NCBI GenBank assembly: GCA_963734085.1
Contig: CAVTFT010000013.1
Span: 62,001-126,000 of the forward strand
Source: CAIWHR01 sp963734085
Lineage (GTDB): Bacteria; Pseudomonadota; Gammaproteobacteria; Burkholderiales; Casimicrobiaceae
Direction: 5' to 3'
DNA length: 64,000 nt
A program made the position numbers and the translations under genes. Below the pieces are notes generated by a model that was not told the DNA's origin, searched no databases, and saw only the letters and a program-made list of their open reading frames with translations. Shown piece by piece: positions 52,353 through 61,581 of this stretch; positions within the stretch are counted from its first letter, which is position 1, and the number at the start of each line of letters is the position of its first letter.

Positions 52353-52943
52353 TCAGCGAACGCCCAGCGCCGCCAGGATGGCGACCGAAAGCGCCTGGAA
52401 CGGTCCGACGCCCAGCGGCAGCGAGACATAGACGATCTTCATGAACACGAAGACGAACACGAGGCTGCCGAGGATGCTGGTCGATGCGATCACGCCGATG
52501 CGCCGGTAGCGTCCGAGGATCATGAACAGACCGAGGTAGAGCATGGTCGCGACGAAGAATCCGACCCACTCGAGGCTCGCCACGTAGGCTGCCGACAAGC
52601 CGATCCCCGCGACCAGCCGATACCTATCCGCGGCTGACCTGTCCTCCGGCGCAGCCGGTGCGTTGTCCGCGGCACTCGTCGTGACGTCACCTGCGATGTC
52701 GCCCGAACGGGGCGCTTCGCCCGTCCGCGGGGCGACGAGCAGCGCGCGCAACGTCGCGCCGGCGCAGACGACGATCAGCAAGGCGAGAATTGCCCGTGGC
52801 CAGACGTCCGGGCCGAGCTCGCCGGGTCTTGCGACGTGCGCGAACTGTCCGGCGTTGGCGTAGAGGTACGCGGCACCGCACAGCAGCGCCAGGTACGGGA
52901 TCGCTCCACGAAGCCTGGATGCTGCCCTGCCGCCCTGTCGCAT
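52353..52943 (-). CDS. tctB: Tripartite tricarboxylate transporter small membrane subunit
   Basis: A 196-residue membrane protein with four hydrophobic segments, separated by a Pro/Ala-rich loop near residues 70-100. GPDVWPRAILALLIVVCAG and VASLEWVGFFVATMLYLGLFM fit the TctB family. The ATG at 52943 shares a base with the tctC stop (TGATG); a GTG at 52946 is possible. Confidence 0.85.
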   Translation of the reverse strand: MRQGGRAASRLRGAIPYLALLCGAAYLYANAGQFAHVARPGELGPDVWPRAILALLIVVCAGATLRALLVAPRTGEAPRSGDIAGDVTTSAADNAPAAPEDRSAADRYRLVAGIGLSAAYVASLEWVGFFVATMLYLGLFMILGRYRRIGVIASTSILGSLVFVFVFMKIVYVSLPLGVGPFQALSVAILAALGVR

Positions 52944-53899
52944 CACTTCGTCGCCGTCATCGCCGCCTTCATGTCCTCGAGTTGGGCCTTGAGGAACGGG
53001 ATCGAGGCCTGCGCGTCGACGAAGCTCAACGGATCGGCGTACTGCTCGGCCAGGAACTTCTTGTATTCGGGCGTTGCCGCCGCTTTCGCCATTGCGTCGG
53101 CCAGGATCTTGACGCGATCCGGCGGCGTGCCGGCCTTGACGACGAACGAGCGGAACTGCGGCAGCGCGACCTTGTAGCCCAGCTCGTACGACGCGGGAAT
53201 GTCCTTGAACGCGGGCAGGCGCTCCTTGCCGAAAAGGATGATCGGCCGGATCTGCTTGCTGTCCACGAACTGGCGCACGTCGCCCGCCTGCTCGTAGAGC
53301 GCATCGACATGTCCGCCGATCACCGAGACGTAACGCTCGCTCGGCTTGGCGTAGGGGACTTCGACGACCTGAATGCCCTTGGCGGCGAGATAGGAGAGCG
53401 TCATGTCGTCGACGCTGCCGAAGCCGAGCGTGGCGACCTTCAGCGTCTTGGGGTTGGCGCGGGCTTCCTTCTCGAAATCCGCCCAGGTCTTGAAGCGGCT
53501 GTTCTCGGCGACGAAGAGGAACGACGGGCCCTGGATCATCACGGCCACCGGCTGGATGTCCGATAACGACCAGCGCGGCGACGGGCCGGCGAGCAACGCG
53601 TTCGTGTCGGCGATGTACACCGCCATCGCGTAGCCGTCAGCGGGCTCCGAGAGCAGCTTCGCCATGCCCGTCGCGCCGGTCGCGCCCGGCGCGTTGACCA
53701 CCGGGAACGATGTCTTCAGCATGGGCTCGACCAGCGTCGCCGTGAGGCGCGCGAGCTGGTCGGCGCCGCCGCCCGGGCCCCACGGCACGACGATCTCGAC
53801 AGGACGCGAGGGATAGCGTTCCTGCGCCCATCCTGCCGCTGCGATCCACGCGAGCGCGGCGATCGACAGCACGGTGCCGATACGAATTGTTGCGGTCAT
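52943..53899 (-). CDS. tctC: Tripartite transporter substrate-binding protein (Bug family)
   Basis: A 318-residue periplasmic solute-binding protein. Residues 1-26 are a signal peptide (AALAWIAAAGWAQ); the mature part has RPVEIVVPWGPGGGADQLAR and the NAPGATGATGM loop, classic for Bug proteins. AAGGAGG precedes the ATG at 53899. First gene of tctCBA on the minus strand. Confidence 0.92.
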   Translation of the reverse strand: MTATIRIGTVLSIAALAWIAAAGWAQERYPSRPVEIVVPWGPGGGADQLARLTATLVEPMLKTSFPVVNAPGATGATGMAKLLSEPADGYAMAVYIADTNALLAGPSPRWSLSDIQPVAVMIQGPSFLFVAENSRFKTWADFEKEARANPKTLKVATLGFGSVDDMTLSYLAAKGIQVVEVPYAKPSERYVSVIGGHVDALYEQAGDVRQFVDSKQIRPIILFGKERLPAFKDIPASYELGYKVALPQFRSFVVKAGTPPDRVKILADAMAKAAATPEYKKFLAEQYADPLSFVDAQASIPFLKAQLEDMKAAMTATK

Positions 53900-54032
53900 G
53901 TCATCCTCCTTCAAAGTTAGCGCCGGGTTTCATGCTTTTCGTCGGCGCTGAATCGTGCCAGTCCGCAGTCTACGATGAATGGACGTGAGCCGGTGCCGCG
54001 GGCGGGCCGGCTGGCGCGAACCGATGGTGAAC

Positions 54033-54752
54033 CTAGGATCGTGCGGCAGCGCCACGCGCCGCCCACAGCTCGTTCAGCCGACGCGCGAACCGCGTTCCGA
54101 GCGCTTCGTCCTCGTGCATGAAGTACACGTACGTCCGGTCCACGTCCTTTGCGGCGATACGCGCGGCCCAGCCGCCGAGGTCGGCGTCGTCGTAGTGGGT
54201 CCGGCGCAGGCGCACGTAGCCCCAGTCGGACGTGACGACGAACGGCGTGTCGCCTTCGTCGGTGTCGGTCACGCAGAGCATGGCGCCGCGGCGGCGAAGC
54301 GCCTCGTACACCTCGTCGTCCTGCCACGAATCGTGGCGGAACTCGAAGGCGATGCGCGCACCGGCGGGCAACAGCTCGAGAAACGCCTGCAGGCGCGGTA
54401 GATCCTTCTTGAGGAAGGGCGGCAGTTGAAACAGCAGCGCGCCGAGCTTGTTGCCGAGGACCGACGCACGCTCCACGAATGCGCCAACGCTCGATTCGGA
54501 CTCGCGCAGGCGCTGCTCGTGGGTGATGCGGCGTGGCGCCTTCAGCGTGAACGTGAAATGATCCGGGACCTGTTCCGCCCATTGCGCGAGCATCGCCGAG
54601 GCCGGCATCCGGTAGAACGTGTTGTTGATCTCGACGGTCGCAAATTGCTGGGCGTAATAGTGGAGCATCTCGCTCGCAGCGAGCTTTTCCGGGTAGAAGT
54701 GACCCAGCCATTCCTTGTACGAATAGCCGCTCGTACCCGTCAGCAATTGCAT
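54033..54752 (-). CDS. DUF72 (YecE-like) protein
   Basis: A 239-residue TIM-barrel-like protein of the DUF72 family: LLTGTSGYSYKEWLGHFYP, TVEINNTFYRMP, FTLKAPRRITHEQRL, IAFEFRHDSW and a C-terminal TYVYFMHEDE. Function is unknown. The ATG at 54752 lies 23 bases after the ligD stop on the same strand, so the two may be co-transcribed as is common next to ligD. Confidence 0.85.
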   Translation of the reverse strand: MQLLTGTSGYSYKEWLGHFYPEKLAASEMLHYYAQQFATVEINNTFYRMPASAMLAQWAEQVPDHFTFTLKAPRRITHEQRLRESESSVGAFVERASVLGNKLGALLFQLPPFLKKDLPRLQAFLELLPAGARIAFEFRHDSWQDDEVYEALRRRGAMLCVTDTDEGDTPFVVTSDWGYVRLRRTHYDDADLGGWAARIAAKDVDRTYVYFMHEDEALGTRFARRLNELWAARGAAARS

Positions 54753-54775
54753 GGGTTCCCCTCCGGGAATGCGCG

Positions 54776-57379
54776 TCAGCGCGCCTTGTAGCCGACCTTC
54801 GCCATGACGGCAGGGGTGAGCGCCGCCGCCTGCTCGGCAAGTTTCCGCCACGGATCGGTTTTCATCTTCGCGAGCCTTCCCGGAACGTTGCGCGCATTGA
54901 AATGCGCAAAGCGCAGGTCCTTGCCGAGCTCGTCCCACTGGATCGGCGTGGACACCGGCGCACCGGCCTTGGCGCGCAGCGAATACGCGGCGACCGCGGT
55001 GGCGCCCTCGGCGTTGCGCAGGTAGTCGATGAAGATCCGGCCATGGCGCGAGACCTTGAGCAGCTTGGCGGTGAAGCGGTCGGGAAAGGTGCGCTCGAGA
55101 AGCTCGGCGACGGCCTTGGTGAAGCCTTTGACATGGTCCCAATGCACCGTGGGTTCGATCGGCACGACGACATGCAATCCCTTTCCTCCGGTGGTCTTGA
55201 GGAAAGCGGCAAGCCCGATGCTTTCGATCAGCGTCTTCACCACCAGCACCGCCTGCTTCACGTCCGCCCATGGCAGCTCTTCGTCCGGATCGAGGTCGAA
55301 AATGATCCGGTCGGGATACGCGAGCTTGCCGGCCCGCGACCCCCACGGGTGAATCTCGAGGACGCCCATCTGGAGCAACGCGACGATGGCGGTCACCGAA
55401 TTCGCCATCGTGTAGAGCGAATGGCCGCCGTCGGCATCGTCGATCCGCACGCGCGAGATCGCCTCGGGAATGCTGTCGTCGGCGTTCTTCTGGTAGAAGC
55501 ACTTCTTGTCCCAGCCGTTCGGGCAGCGGACGAGCGTCAGCGGCCGGTCGCGCAGGTGCGGCAACATCCATTCGCCGACGGCCGCGTAGTACAGCGCGAG
55601 ATCGCGCTTGGTGAGACGTGCTTCGGGATAGAGAACTTTGTCGGGGTTCGTCAGCGTTACGCCGGCAATCGCGTCCTTCGCTTTGGCGGTCGCCGCCAAT
55701 CGTGCCGGCGTTCGCGCCACGGCTTCCTCGCGGGTGTCACCGTCGCTCGTATTCGCCTCGCGCTCGCGCACGACGGCGGCGGCCGGCTTGTCCGCGCGAA
55801 GTCCCTGGAACGACGGATGGCGCAAGGTTCCGTCGTCGGTCCATTCGGTGAACGAGACCTCGGCGACGAGCTCCGGCTTGACCCAGTGCGCGCGCCGGGC
55901 TTCGGCACCCCGCGGCGGATTGTGGAACGGGCTTTCCTTTTGCTCGAGGGGCGCGAGCGCGCGGCGCAGGCTCGCGAGCGACGTGGCAGTAAAGCCGGTC
56001 CCCACCTTGCCCGAATAGCTCAGTCGCCCGTCCGGCTCGTAGACGCCGAGCAGCAGCGCGCCGAAGCCTTCGCGCGAGCCTTCCGGATCGGTGAAGCCGC
56101 CGATCACCATTTCCTGCCATCGCGCGCATTTGGTCTTCTGCCATGCCGGTCCACGGCCCGCCTGATAGGGGAGGTCCGCGCGCTTCGAGACCATCCCCTC
56201 GAGGCCAAGCGCGCACGCGTTCTCGAGGAACGCCGCGCCCGGCGCCGCAAAATGCTCGCTGTATCTGACCGTCGCCGGCATGTCCCACAGCAGGTTCAAG
56301 AGCAGGCGCTTGCGTTCGGCGAGCGCGACGCCGCGCAGGTCGACGCCGTCGAGATAGAGAAGATCGAACGCGAAATAGCTGGGTGCCGTCGTGCCCGCGC
56401 CGGAGAGCGCGTTCTGCAGCGCCTGGAAGCTCGTCCGCCCCTTGTCGTCGACGACGACCGCTTCGCCGTCGAGCCAGGCCGCTTCGACGGGGAGGCGAGC
56501 AAGAGCGCGCACGATCGCCGGAAAATTCCCGGTCCAGTCCTTGCCATTGCGCGAGATCATGCGCACGTCACCGTCGACGATTCGGCACAGCATCCGGTAG
56601 CCGTCGTACTTGATTTCGTGAACCCAGTTCTGGCCCGTCGGCGGCGATTTCACGAGCGTCGCCAGTTGCGCGTCGATGGACTCCGGCAGCGGCGCTTTTG
56701 TCGCGCCTTTGAGCTTGGCCGTGGCCGTCGCGGACTTCGACTTGCGCTTGCGGATCGCGCCACCTTTGACGTTGGCCGCGACCGATTGGTTCGAATTCCA
56801 CACCCGATCCTTTTGCGCGGCGATCTCGTCGATGCTGCGGCCGGTGACGACACTGTCGGGCCGGTCGTCCGTGATCTGCGCCTGCGCGCCGAGGCGGGCA
56901 AAGTCGTCGGCTTCCTTGAACAGGAGCCAGCTGTCGCCGCCGTACTTGCCGCTCCTGCTCTTCACGAGATTCCAGACGCCTGTCAACTTCTCGCCGTGCA
57001 GCTCGAACTTGAGATGACCCTTCGCGTACGCTTGCTCCGGATCGGTCTTCGGCGTCCACGTGCCGCGGTCCCATAGCATGACCGTTCCGGCACCGTATTG
57101 CTTCGGCGGAATGACACCTTCGAATTCGCCGTATTCGAGCGGGTGATCCTCGACGTGCATCGCGAGGCGCTTGTCGTTGGGGTCGAGGCTCGGTCCCTTC
57201 GGCACGGCCCAGCTCAGGAGCACGCCATTCAACTCGAGGCGAAAATCGTAGTGGAGGCGGGTGGCCGCATGCTTCTGGACGACGAAGGTGAGGTTCCGTG
57301 AACGGCGCGCGGCGACCTTGCCCGGCGGCTCGGGCGTCACCCGGAAATCGCGCTTTTGCCGATATCGCTCGAGCGCCAT
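54776..57379 (-). CDS. ligD: Multifunctional DNA ligase D
   Basis: An 867-residue non-homologous end-joining enzyme with three domains in order: 3'-phosphoesterase (about 1-160, LHYDFRLEL with His43 and HVEDHPLEYGEFEG), ATP-dependent ligase (about 235-530, active-site Lys257 in EIKYDGYR), and polymerase/primase (about 575-867, FDLDPDEELPW). All key motifs are intact. It is divergent from ku. Confidence 0.95.
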   Translation of the reverse strand: MALERYRQKRDFRVTPEPPGKVAARRSRNLTFVVQKHAATRLHYDFRLELNGVLLSWAVPKGPSLDPNDKRLAMHVEDHPLEYGEFEGVIPPKQYGAGTVMLWDRGTWTPKTDPEQAYAKGHLKFELHGEKLTGVWNLVKSRSGKYGGDSWLLFKEADDFARLGAQAQITDDRPDSVVTGRSIDEIAAQKDRVWNSNQSVAANVKGGAIRKRKSKSATATAKLKGATKAPLPESIDAQLATLVKSPPTGQNWVHEIKYDGYRMLCRIVDGDVRMISRNGKDWTGNFPAIVRALARLPVEAAWLDGEAVVVDDKGRTSFQALQNALSGAGTTAPSYFAFDLLYLDGVDLRGVALAERKRLLLNLLWDMPATVRYSEHFAAPGAAFLENACALGLEGMVSKRADLPYQAGRGPAWQKTKCARWQEMVIGGFTDPEGSREGFGALLLGVYEPDGRLSYSGKVGTGFTATSLASLRRALAPLEQKESPFHNPPRGAEARRAHWVKPELVAEVSFTEWTDDGTLRHPSFQGLRADKPAAAVVREREANTSDGDTREEAVARTPARLAATAKAKDAIAGVTLTNPDKVLYPEARLTKRDLALYYAAVGEWMLPHLRDRPLTLVRCPNGWDKKCFYQKNADDSIPEAISRVRIDDADGGHSLYTMANSVTAIVALLQMGVLEIHPWGSRAGKLAYPDRIIFDLDPDEELPWADVKQAVLVVKTLIESIGLAAFLKTTGGKGLHVVVPIEPTVHWDHVKGFTKAVAELLERTFPDRFTAKLLKVSRHGRIFIDYLRNAEGATAVAAYSLRAKAGAPVSTPIQWDELGKDLRFAHFNARNVPGRLAKMKTDPWRKLAEQAAALTPAVMAKVGYKAR

Positions 57380-57533
57380 GGGGTTGGTTCAGCGTGCGTT
57401 GGAGACCGGAAATGAGACACTCGAAAACGTTACGCAACGTCCATATAAGGCGCGCGGTTGAAGATTGCGCGCCATTTTGGCACGATAGCGACCCCGGGCG
57501 GCGCTTTCCGCCCAACCGACCGTGAGGCCCCCT

Positions 57534-58442
57534 ATGGCCGCTCGCGCATTGGCTTCAGTGACCGTCACCTTCGGCATGGTCTCCATTCCGGTCAAGCTTT
57601 ACACGGCGACCCAGGCGCAGGCGGGCGTGTCGTTCAACCTGCTGCATCGCGGCTGCGGTTCGCGGCTGAAGCAGCAGTATCTGTGTGCCCGTGAAGGCGT
57701 CGTCGTCGAGCGCGCCGACATGGTCAGGGGTTACGAGTTCGCCAAGGATCAATACGTGACCTTCACGCCGGAGGAGCTGAAGGAGCTCGAGGAAAAGGGC
57801 ACGCAGACGATCGAGATCAGCGAGTTCGTCCCCGTTGAGAGCATCGACCCGATCTATTACGACAAGGCGTATTTCCTCGGCCCCGACAAGGGCGGCGCGA
57901 AACCGTACGCGTTGCTCGCGGAGAGCATGCGCCAGACGGGGAAGACCGCGGTGGGACGCTACGCCGCTCGCGGCAAGCAGTACATCGTCCAGCTCCGCGC
58001 AATCGCCGGCGGCCTCGTGATGCAACAGCTGCTGTATGCGCCGGAGGTACGCACGATCGCCGAGGTCGGCATCGAGGAGGCGCCGGTGCGCGACAGCGAG
58101 CTCGCGCTGGCGAAGCAGCTGATCGGCCAGATTTCGTCGAAGACGTTCGATCCGACCCAGTACGAAGACGAAGTCAAGAAGCGCATCGAAGCCGCGGTGC
58201 AAAAGAAGGTCGAAGGCGAGGAGATCGCGATCTCGCCCAGCGCTCCGGAAACCGGCGCGCAGGTCATCGACCTGATGGAGGCGCTCCGCGCGAGTCTCGA
58301 AAGGACGGCGGGGAAGCGCGGAGCGGCAAAGCCGGTTCCGGCGGCGGAGCCCGCGCCTACCGAGCTCAGGGCCGCGCAACGCAAGCCGCCGAGGAAGATC
58401 GCGCCCGAACCGGAGGCCCGACGCAAGGTCGGCAAGCGGTAG
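57534..58442 (+). CDS. ku: Ku end-binding protein
   Basis: A 302-residue Ku homodimer subunit that binds DNA ends and recruits LigD. It begins MAARALASVTVTFGMVSIPV, has GVVVERADMVRGYEF and ALAKQLIGQISSKTFDPTQY, and ends in a basic tail of about 60 residues that could bind DNA. The ATG at 57534 is preferred over a start at 57522 because the Ku fold begins there. The 154-base divergent gap holds both promoters. Confidence 0.93.
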   Translation: MAARALASVTVTFGMVSIPVKLYTATQAQAGVSFNLLHRGCGSRLKQQYLCAREGVVVERADMVRGYEFAKDQYVTFTPEELKELEEKGTQTIEISEFVPVESIDPIYYDKAYFLGPDKGGAKPYALLAESMRQTGKTAVGRYAARGKQYIVQLRAIAGGLVMQQLLYAPEVRTIAEVGIEEAPVRDSELALAKQLIGQISSKTFDPTQYEDEVKKRIEAAVQKKVEGEEIAISPSAPETGAQVIDLMEALRASLERTAGKRGAAKPVPAAEPAPTELRAAQRKPPRKIAPEPEARRKVGKR

Positions 58443-58555
58443 CGAGTGAGCGCGGCGGGCGAGGCGTAAGCCGAGCCAAGGCCCGAAGGGCGCGTCGCTG
58501 CGCGACCGAGAGCGCCCGCCAACCGGGTGCGACGAATTTCGTCGGCGGCGCTAAG

Positions 58556-59488
58556 AGCTTATCCGTAAATAAAGGAGTACACTGTTCTTCCGTCCGCGCC
58601 GGTGCGCGGGACGGAGGAAGGCGATGGCGAAAGCGAGACTTGAGTCATGGGTGGTGTCGGATGCATTTTGGGAACGGGTCGAGCCGCTGATCCCGCAGCG
58701 GCCGGGCCGGCCGATGCGGCGGAAGTTTGCCCGCAAGCCTGGCGGCGGGCGCAAGCCCAAAGAGGCACGCGTGGTATTCGAGGCCATCGTGTACGTATTG
58801 CGCACCGGCTGCCAATGGAAGGCGTTGCCGCGCGAACGATTCGGCAGCGCCAGTGCCATCCATCAGCGGTTTCTGGAATGGGAAAAGGCTGGCTTCTTCG
58901 TCGCGTTGTGGCAGGCCGGACTCGCTGAGTACGACGAGATGGAGGGTATTGCTTGGCGATGGCAGAGCATCGACGGGGCATTGCTGAAGGCACCGCTGGC
59001 ACAAGAGTCGGTGGGGCCGAACCCCACCGACCGGGGAAAAAAATGGAAGCAAGCGGATGTTGCTGGTCGACGCCCGTGGTGTCCCGCTGTCGATCATCGT
59101 GACCGCGGCTAACCGTAACGATGTTACCCAATTGGCGGCGACCCTGGACGCCATCATCGCTCCACGTCCGACGGTGGCGCCACGCGCTCGACAGCATCTG
59201 TGCGCGGATGCCGGTTTCGTCGGAGTCGCCGCCGAGCAGGACATGCTCGACCGTGACTACACCCCCCACGTGCGGCCACGCGGCGAGGAGCGCCCGCAAC
59301 GCGCTCAAGGCAAACGCCCGCGGCGCTGGGTGGTCGAAGTCGCCCACTCCTGGTTCACCCGTTTCCGCAAACTGCTCGTTCGCTACGAGAAGCTGCATCG
59401 CTCCTACCTGGCCCTGACCATGCTTGCCGCCGCCATCATCAGCTTTCGGCACGTGCCAGCGAAGATAAATATTATTTACGGATAACTT
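58556..59488 (+). mobile_element. IS5-family (IS427-type) element with target duplication
   Basis: A 933-base element bounded by ends AGCTTATCCGTAAATAA and its inverted counterpart ending TTATTTACGGATAACTT, flanked by a direct repeat CTAAG (58551-58555 and 59489-59493). The intact ends and repeat suggest recent insertion. It lies between ku and the MerR-TPR gene. Confidence 0.85.
58624..59485 (+). CDS. IS5-family transposase made by frameshifting
   Basis: Two frames: OrfA from 58624 (VVSDAFWERVEPLIPQRPGRP, then VLRTGCQWKALPRE with the first Asp in WQSIDGALLKAP) and OrfB to 59485 (LLVDARGVPLSIIVTAANRND, then the Asp/Glu catalytic part). They join at a run of seven A (59037-59043): a +1 slip turns DRGKKW into DRGKNGSKRMLLVDARG. 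Such slippage is known in IS427-type elements. Confidence 0.85.
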
Positions 59489-59516
59489 CTAAGGGCGCGG
59501 AGGCGATTGTAACGTC

Positions 59517-60335
59517 GTGACTGAAGGTTATTCGCTCCGCGACGTCGAAAAGCTGCTCGGACTTCCCCGCGCCGTGGTGAGCGGATTGATCGAAGCGGGG
59601 TTCGTCGCTCCCACGCGCGGGCCTCGCCGCGAATTCCGGTTCACGTTCCAGGATCTGGTGCTGTTGCGTACGGCGCAGGGATTGTCGGAGGCCAAGATTC
59701 CGCCGGCGCGGATCCTGCGTTCGCTGCGGCGGCTGCGCGCGAAACTGCCGGAGCAGATGCCGCTCGCGGGACTGCGCATCGAGGCGGTCGGCGACGCCGT
59801 GGTCGTCAGCGAAGGGCAGACGCAGTGGCGGCCCGACAACGGCCAGTACGTGCTCCAGTTCCAGGTGGCCTCGCCGGGAGGGCAGCTCGCGTTCTTCGCG
59901 CCGTCGCCGGCGCATCCTGCCGACTCCGCACCGCATTGGTTCGAGCGTGCGCTGGCACTCGAGGCGACGCAGCCCGACGAGGCATGCGACGCGTATCGGC
60001 GCGCACTCGACGCCGATGCCGGGGACCGCGACGCTTACGTCAACCTGGGGCGGCTCTTGCACGAGCGTGGAAAGTTGAGCCCCGCCGAGGGCGTGTATCG
60101 CGATGGCCTTCGCCATTGCGGCGCCGACGCGACGCTATTCTTCAATCTGGCGATTCTGCAGGAGGACCAGGGAAAGCCGCAGGACGCCGCCGACAGCTAT
60201 CGCGCGGCGCTCAAGGCTGCACCGGATCTCGCCGACGCGCACTTCAATCTCGCCCGCCTGTGCGAGGCGCGGGGGCAGCAAAAGGACGCGCTGCGCCACT
60301 GGAGCGCGTTTCGCAAGCTGACGGGCCCGGGATAG
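59517..60335 (+). CDS. MerR-type helix-turn-helix protein with TPR repeats
   Basis: A 272-residue protein. Residues 1-75 are a MerR-like DNA-binding domain (SLRDVEKLLGLPRAVVSGLI). The C-terminal ~150 residues contain about three tetratricopeptide repeats (AYVNLGRLLHERGKLSPAEGV; LFFNLAILQEDQGKPQDAAD; AHFNLARLCEARGQQKDALR). Likely a transcription regulator using the repeats for protein contact. GTG start. The IS5 element sits just upstream. Confidence 0.75.
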   Translation: MTEGYSLRDVEKLLGLPRAVVSGLIEAGFVAPTRGPRREFRFTFQDLVLLRTAQGLSEAKIPPARILRSLRRLRAKLPEQMPLAGLRIEAVGDAVVVSEGQTQWRPDNGQYVLQFQVASPGGQLAFFAPSPAHPADSAPHWFERALALEATQPDEACDAYRRALDADAGDRDAYVNLGRLLHERGKLSPAEGVYRDGLRHCGADATLFFNLAILQEDQGKPQDAADSYRAALKAAPDLADAHFNLARLCEARGQQKDALRHWSAFRKLTGPG

Positions 60336-60483
60336 AAGGACTGGCTGCACGCGTTCGCCTGGGCTTCTCGCCTCCCGGGTCGAAGCGCCGAAATCGCGTC
60401 GGCGATCGCCGGGGCAGGCACGGGATCGCCGGCAGTTTCATTTTCCTGGCTCCCGACCATCGCGGATCGCATAAAATGAAACG

Positions 60484-60505
60484 GGCCGCCTGCTGGCGGG
60501 CGGCC
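60484..60505 (+). terminator. GC hairpin in the rnhB leader
   Basis: GGCCGCC and GGCGGCC, 7-bp arms with an 8-base loop, ending 32 bases before the rnhB start. No T-run follows. It may be a weak terminator for the upstream gene. Confidence 0.25.
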
Positions 60506-60537
60506 GCATGCGGCAGTCCCCCGGAGAGCTTTGCCGA

Positions 60538-61494
60538 ATGACGCGTGGCGTGGAAGAACTTTCGATCGAAGCAATCCGGCAGCGCTATCTCGAGAAATCG
60601 GCGCCGGTTTCGCCGCGAATCCTGACCCGGCTGCAGCGCGATCCGCGGCACGGAGCGCGCCGCGTTTACGAAGTGCTGAAGAAACGCTTCGAGCGCGAGC
60701 GCGACGAGCGGCTGCGTCTCGAGGCGATGCGCCACTTCGAGCTCCTGCTGTGGAAGACCGGCGTGCGCGACATCGCGGGGGTCGACGAGGTGGGCATGGG
60801 CCCGCTCGCGGGTCCGGTCGTCGCCGCCGCAGTGATGTTTCCGCCGGAGACCGAGATCGCCGGCGTCGACGATTCCAAGCGGCTCGATCCCCAAACCCGG
60901 ACCGTCCTCGCGCTGGAGATACGCGCCAAGGCCTCGGGACTCGGCGTCGGGATTGCCTCGGTCGCGGAGATCGACCGCTTCAACATCTATCACGCGGGGC
61001 TCCTCGCGATGCGGCGCGCGGTCGAAGCATTGCCGCGCCGGCCACAGCATCTGCTGGTCGACGCGCGCACCGTGCCCGGCATCGACGTCCCGCAGAACCC
61101 CTTCAACAAGGGCGACGGCATCAACTTCACGATCGCAAGCGCGTCGATCATCGCCAAGACGGAGCGCGACCGGATGATGGAGGCGCTCGATCGCGAATAT
61201 CCCGGCTACGGCTTTGCGGCGCACAAGGGCTACGGCACGGCCGAGCACCGCGACGCGCTGCAGCGCCTCGGACCCTCGGCGATTCACCGGATGTCGTTTC
61301 CGGTGATGAGCGAACTGCGAGGGGAGTATTCGCCGCTCTTCTACGTGCTCAAGACCCAGCTCGAGGCGGCGCGCACGCGGGCCGCGCTCGACGACGTCGA
61401 AGCGCTGCTGCGCACGCAAGCGGAGGAGCTCGCCGAAGCGGAGTGCAAGAAGCTCAGGCTGCTCGTGGCGCGGCGGTGGAAGATCGTCTGTTGA
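60538..61494 (+). CDS. rnhB: Ribonuclease HII with N-terminal extension
   Basis: A 318-residue RNase HII that cuts the RNA strand of RNA-DNA hybrids. The catalytic core starts at about residue 80: Asp83 and Glu84 in AGVDEVGMGPLAGP, DDSKRL, LLVDARTV, and Asp in ASIIAKTERDRMM. The first ~80 residues are a helical extension absent from the ~200-residue standard enzyme, and the C-terminus is also longer. CGGAGAG precedes the ATG at 60538. Confidence 0.88.
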   Translation: MTRGVEELSIEAIRQRYLEKSAPVSPRILTRLQRDPRHGARRVYEVLKKRFERERDERLRLEAMRHFELLLWKTGVRDIAGVDEVGMGPLAGPVVAAAVMFPPETEIAGVDDSKRLDPQTRTVLALEIRAKASGLGVGIASVAEIDRFNIYHAGLLAMRRAVEALPRRPQHLLVDARTVPGIDVPQNPFNKGDGINFTIASASIIAKTERDRMMEALDREYPGYGFAAHKGYGTAEHRDALQRLGPSAIHRMSFPVMSELRGEYSPLFYVLKTQLEAARTRAALDDVEALLRTQAEELAEAECKKLRLLVARRWKIVC

Positions 61495-61581
61495 TCGACA
61501 CCCAAAGGCCGACGTCCAGCGAACCGACGCGCCGAAAAGACGCGATCATCAGCCGGTGGATGATCGTGTCGTTTCGAGGAC

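Noticed and set aside
54902..57076. Very long open frame antisense to ligD
   Set aside because: GC-rich coding DNA gives long antisense frames; composition is Arg/Gly/His-rich with no motifs, and LigD is certain.
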